Assembly: GCF_900156465.1 (NCBI RefSeq) | Contig: NZ_LT707064.1 | Coordinates: 2,636,501 to 2,700,500 of the forward strand | From: Pseudomonas sp. 7SR1 | GTDB taxonomy: Bacteria > Pseudomonadota > Gammaproteobacteria > Pseudomonadales > Pseudomonadaceae | Reading direction: 5' to 3' | DNA length: 64,000 nucleotides | Part shown: positions 60,722-64,000 of the stretch, piece by piece | How the letters are laid out: each line of letters starts with the position of its first letter | Position numbering within the stretch: the stretch's first letter is position 1 | Notes under the pieces: model-generated | What the model saw: the letters and a program-made list of their open reading frames with translations, nothing else | Told to the model about the DNA's origin: nothing | The model's database searches: none | Program-made: the position numbers and the translations under genes

Positions 60722-62083
60722 TCAGGCCGGCAAGCGGATGCCGAAGGTGTTGGCGCCCTGGTCGCTGTGCACGAAGACTTCCCCGCCGTGCATCAGTGCA
60801 ATCGCCCTGACGATGGCCAGCCCCAGTCCATGATTGGCTCCGCTGTTGCTGCGGGAGGCATCGACCCGGTAGAAGCGTTCGAACAGGCGCGGCAAGTGTT
60901 CGCCGGCGATCGGTTCGCCGGGGTTGGTGACGGCCAGGGTGACCTGGTCGCCAAGGGCTTCGATGTGCACGTCGATCACCTGCCCCGGAGCGGTATGCTG
61001 CACGGCGTTGCTCAGCAGGTTGATCAGTGCCCGGCGCAGATGGGCGATCTCGATGTTGGCCTGGGCATCGCCGCTGACCCGGACCTGGACCTGGGCGTCC
61101 TCGAGGATGAAGTCGAGGTAGTCGAGGGTGGTGGCGACCTCGCCGGCCAGGGACGCATGGGTCAGTTTGGTCGCCTTGCTGCCCTGGTCGGCGCTGGCGA
61201 GGAACAGCATGTCGTTGATGATCGAGCGCAGCCGTTCCAGTTCCTCCAGATTCGATTGCAACACTTCGAAGTAGTGCTCGGCCGAACGCCCGCGGGTCAA
61301 GGCCACCTGGGTCTGGCCGATCAGGTTGGTCAGGGGCGAACGCAGTTCATGGGCGACATCGGCGTTGAACGACTCCAGGCGCGAGTACGCCTGTTCGACC
61401 CGGTCGAGGGTAGCGTTGAAGGAACTGACGAACTGACCGAGTTCCGGTGGTAGCGGCGACAGATGCAAGCGCCCGCAGAGGCGTGGCGGGGCCAGGCGCC
61501 GGGCTTCCTCGGACAGCTTGATCAGCGGCTTGAGGCCGATGCGCGCGACCCAGTAGCCCAGCAACGAGGCCAGCAGCACGCCGATGCATGCCAGGCTCAC
61601 CAGCGCCACCAACAGGCGGTGCTGGGTCTGGGAGAATGTTTCGGTGTCGATGCCGATCATGAAGCGTAGCGGCGGTCGCTGGTCCTTGGCCGGGAACTGG
61701 CTCACCAGCACCTTCATCGGGTAGTCCCGGCCGGGCAACTGCAGGTCGTGCTTGCCCAGTGGCCCTTGGGTGATGGCCCGGATCTGCGCGTCGGGGTTGC
61801 CGTACTCGAAGCGGGGATCGCCGCTGACGATCCAGAAGTGGATGCGCTTGTCTTCTTCGGCCAGCAATCGCAATTTGTTGTTGATCTTCACCCAGTGCTC
61901 GGGCGTGCCGTAGCGACCCACCGTGGATTCCAGCACGCTGTAGCGGGCGTCGAGTTCGGCTTCGGGCAACAGCCCCAGGCCTTTTTCGACCTGTTGGTAA
62001 AGCGCGCCGCCGATCAGCAGGAACACCACGGCGGCCACCAGTGTGAAGAGGCCGCTGAGTCGCAACGCGATGCTGTTACTCAC
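60722..62083 (-). CDS. heavy-metal-type sensor histidine kinase
   Basis: A 453-residue membrane kinase of the CusS/CopS/CzcS type. TM1 is about 8-28, a periplasmic sensor about 30-155, TM2 about 157-180, HAMP about 180-235, and the phosphoacceptor is His245 in FNADVAHELRSPL. ATP-binding N, G1 and G2 boxes follow (NLLSNAVQHT near 355, FYRVDASRSNSGANHGLGLAI near 405, seen in parts). It overlaps the response regulator gene by eight bases. Metal specificity cannot be read from the sequence. Confidence 0.88.
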   Translation of the reverse strand: MSNSIALRLSGLFTLVAAVVFLLIGGALYQQVEKGLGLLPEAELDARYSVLESTVGRYGTPEHWVKINNKLRLLAEEDKRIHFWIVSGDPRFEYGNPDAQIRAITQGPLGKHDLQLPGRDYPMKVLVSQFPAKDQRPPLRFMIGIDTETFSQTQHRLLVALVSLACIGVLLASLLGYWVARIGLKPLIKLSEEARRLAPPRLCGRLHLSPLPPELGQFVSSFNATLDRVEQAYSRLESFNADVAHELRSPLTNLIGQTQVALTRGRSAEHYFEVLQSNLEELERLRSIINDMLFLASADQGSKATKLTHASLAGEVATTLDYLDFILEDAQVQVRVSGDAQANIEIAHLRRALINLLSNAVQHTAPGQVIDVHIEALGDQVTLAVTNPGEPIAGEHLPRLFERFYRVDASRSNSGANHGLGLAIVRAIALMHGGEVFVHSDQGANTFGIRLPA

Positions 62084-62750
62084 CGCGATTCTCCAGGACG
62101 TAACCCATTCCGCGAATGGTGTGCAGCAGTTTCTGTTCGAACGGCCCGTCCAGCTTGGCCCGCAGGCGCTTGATCGCCACCTCCACCACGTTGGCGTCGC
62201 TGTCGAAGTTGATGTCCCACACCATTTCGGCGATGGCGGTCTTGGAGAGAATCTCCCCCTGGCGGCGTGCCAGCACGCTGAGCAGGGAGAACTCCTTGGC
62301 GGTCAGGTCCAGGCGTTGGCCGGCGCGAGTGGCCTTGCGGCTGATCAGGTCGATCCACAAGTCGGCGATGCTCACCTGCACCGGTTCATGACCCCCGCTG
62401 CGGCGGGTCAGGGCCTGCAGGCGGGCCACCAGTTCCAGGAACGAAAACGGCTTGCCCAGGTAATCGTCGGCCCCGTCGCGCAGGCCCTTGATGCGATCCT
62501 CGACCCGTTCCCGGGCGGTGAGCATGATTACCGGTGTCTGCTTGCGGGCGCGCAAGGCCCGCAGCACGCCGAAGCCGTCCAGGCCCGGCAGCATGACATC
62601 GAGCACGATCACGGCGTATTCGCTCTCCAGGGCCAGGTGCAGCCCCTCGACGCCGTTCGCTGCCACGTCCACGGTGTAGCCCTGTTCGGTCAGGCCGCGG
62701 TGCAGGTAGTCCGCGGTTTTCTCTTCGTCTTCGATGATCAGAACGCGCAT
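62076..62750 (-). CDS. heavy-metal-type response regulator
   Basis: A 224-residue OmpR/PhoB-family regulator. The receiver has acidic residues in IIEDEEKTADYL (7-9), the phosphorylated Asp51 in VLDVMLPGLDG, and conserved Thr and Lys further on (MLTARE, GADDYLGKPFSF). The winged-helix DNA-binding domain is at about 125-222. The tandem order permease gene, regulator, kinase, with only 9 bases from the permease stop, suggests one operon, as in other RND systems with CzcRS- or BaeSR-type partners. Confidence 0.92.
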   Translation of the reverse strand: MRVLIIEDEEKTADYLHRGLTEQGYTVDVAANGVEGLHLALESEYAVIVLDVMLPGLDGFGVLRALRARKQTPVIMLTARERVEDRIKGLRDGADDYLGKPFSFLELVARLQALTRRSGGHEPVQVSIADLWIDLISRKATRAGQRLDLTAKEFSLLSVLARRQGEILSKTAIAEMVWDINFDSDANVVEVAIKRLRAKLDGPFEQKLLHTIRGMGYVLENRGE

Positions 62751-62759
62751 GGCCTTGCC

Positions 62760-64000
62760 TCAGTCTGTAGTCGCCAGCGCCGCTGTCGAAGCGGGCCCGG
62801 GTGGAAGTGGGCGCCGATGGAACAGTCGCTCGAGCCACAAGTATATGACCGGTGTGGTGAACAGCGTCAGCGCCTGGCTGACCAGCAGGCCGCCGACCAC
62901 CGCGATGCCCAGGGGCTGCCGCAACTCGGCACCAGCGCCATAACCGAGCATCAACGGCAAGGCACCCAGCAGGGCGGCCAGGGTGGTCATGATGATTGGG
63001 CGGAACCGGGTCAGGCAGGCCTGGAAAATCGCCTCCTGGGGGGCAAGCCCGCCGTTGCGCTGGGCATCGAGGGCGAAATCGATCATCAGGATGCCGTTCT
63101 TCTTGACGATCCCGATCAGCAGCACCAGCCCGATCAGCGCCATGATGGAAAAATCCTGGCCCAGCAGCCAGAGCATGATCAACGCGCCGAGGCCGGCCGA
63201 GGGCAGGGTGGAAATGATGGTCAGTGGATGCACGAAACTCTCGTAGAGCACGCCAAGGATGATATACACCGCCACCAGCGCGGCAAGGATCAGCCACGGC
63301 TGGCTCGCCAGGGAGCTCTGGAAGGCCTGGGCCGCACCCTGGAAGCTGCCGGTGATGGCGGCGGGCATGCCGATCTCGTTCTTGGTCTGTTCGAGGATGC
63401 GCACCGCGTCCCCCAATGCCACGCCGGGCGCCAGGTTGAACGAGAGGTTGGCCGCCGGGAACATGCCGTCGTGGGCGATGGACAGCGGACCGTTAGTGGG
63501 AGCATCGAAGCGCGCCAGGGCCGAGAGCGGCACCATTTCTCCGCTCAGGGGCGAACGCAGGTAGAAGTACGCCAGGCTCTCGGCCTTGCCACGTTGCAGG
63601 GTGTCCAGCTCAAGGATGACGTTGTACTGGTTGGTCTCGGTCTGGAATTCGTTGATCTGCCGCTGGCCGAAGGCGTCGTACAGGGCCTGGTCGACATCGC
63701 TGGCGGTCAGGCCGAAGCGCGCCGCCGCGCTGCGGTCGATGTTGATATGGGTGATGCTGCCGCCCAGTTGCAGGTCGTTGGAGATGTCGCGAAACGCCGG
63801 GTTGCCGCGCAACCGGTCGGTGAGTTTCTGCGTCCAGGCCGTGAGCGTCGGCCCGTCGTTGCTCTTGAGCACGTACTGGTACTGGGCGCGGCTGGGCCCG
63901 GAGCTGAGGTTGATGTCCTGCCCGGCACGCAGGTAGAGCACCACGCCAGGAACCTTGAGCAATTGGGGCCTGATCCGGTCGATGAAGCCGCTGGCCGATA
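62760..64000 (-). CDS. RND efflux permease, C-terminal part, cut by the window edge
   Basis: The last 413 or so codons of a resistance-nodulation-division permease on the minus strand, reading in frame from the window edge. Features are the porter-domain start (LKSNDGPTLTAW), five or six C-terminal transmembrane helices and the block GIVKKNGILMIDFAL (about residue 300 of this part), typical of the MdtB/MdtC (MuxB/MuxC) subfamily of hydrophobe/amphiphile drug pumps. The adjacent two-component genes are heavy-metal type. I recall muxABC-opmB beside czcRS in P. aeruginosa, so this is probably a MuxC-type gene. The N-terminal half, and any membrane fusion and outer-membrane genes, lie outside the window. 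Confidence 0.85.
   Translation of the reverse strand, partial: SASGFIDRIRPQLLKVPGVVLYLRAGQDINLSSGPSRAQYQYVLKSNDGPTLTAWTQKLTDRLRGNPAFRDISNDLQLGGSITHINIDRSAAARFGLTASDVDQALYDAFGQRQINEFQTETNQYNVILELDTLQRGKAESLAYFYLRSPLSGEMVPLSALARFDAPTNGPLSIAHDGMFPAANLSFNLAPGVALGDAVRILEQTKNEIGMPAAITGSFQGAAQAFQSSLASQPWLILAALVAVYIILGVLYESFVHPLTIISTLPSAGLGALIMLWLLGQDFSIMALIGLVLLIGIVKKNGILMIDFALDAQRNGGLAPQEAIFQACLTRFRPIIMTTLAALLGALPLMLGYGAGAELRQPLGIAVVGGLLVSQALTLFTTPVIYLWLERLFHRRPLPPGPASTAALATTD

Overview
The window looks like a core chromosomal segment of a Pseudomonas of the fluorescens group. Support comes from high GC with strong GC3 bias, many REP elements built on GTGGGAGCGAGCTTGCTCGC, and a gene order I recall as matching P. 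aeruginosa from yhcB/trpS/zapE through rplM-rpsI, petABC, sspAB, dolP/diaA/yraN/lpoA, rsmI, rnpB and mraZ to lpxC. The left third resembles the P. putida region with glycerate dehydrogenase, acyl-CoA ligase, DUF1302, DUF1329 and a MalT-like LuxR gene. These synteny statements come from memory, not from a search.

Bases 1-18000 hold mostly single genes: a YajG lipoprotein, small pseudomonad proteins, an acyltransferase, a CPXCG/DUF2007 pair, a divergent SRAP protein, a chemoreceptor, a periplasmic M48 lipoprotein, a GDT1-type manganese exporter behind a yybP-ykoY riboswitch, rsmC, a 2-hydroxyacid dehydrogenase and a LysE exporter. Then comes a lipid locus: acyl-CoA ligase, DUF1302 beta-barrel, DUF1329 exported protein and a 912-residue MalT-type regulator.

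Bases 20800-31400 carry a MITE-like element, ogt, zapG, an alpha/beta hydrolase, trpS, zapE, a complete IS3-family element that split a REP repeat, a GlxA regulator divergent from a long-chain acyl-CoA dehydrogenase, an aldo-keto reductase, and rplM-rpsI. Bases 31600-40700 carry petABC (cytochrome bc1), sspAB, a 210-bp palindromic repeat, the convergent lpoA-yraN-diaA-dolP operon, rsmI and the RNase P RNA.

Bases 40900-58840 are the complete division and cell wall cluster, mraZ-rsmH-ftsL-ftsI-murE-murF-mraY-murD-ftsW-murG-murC-ddlB-ftsQ-ftsA-ftsZ-lpxC. Most neighbours overlap or nearly touch. The cluster is preceded by a promoter with MraZ-type TGG repeats and followed by a terminator. The right end has a diguanylate cyclase and an RND permease (cut by the window edge) in tandem with a heavy-metal-type two-component system.

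No prophage, CRISPR array, defence island, tRNA or rRNA gene was seen. The most interesting items are the acyl-CoA ligase/DUF1302/DUF1329/MalT locus, the SRAP protein lacking the expected Asn and His, the two-state fold of the manganese riboswitch leader, the REP-targeted IS3 insertion, the MITE-like element, and a nine-G run in the tubulin signature codons of ftsZ.
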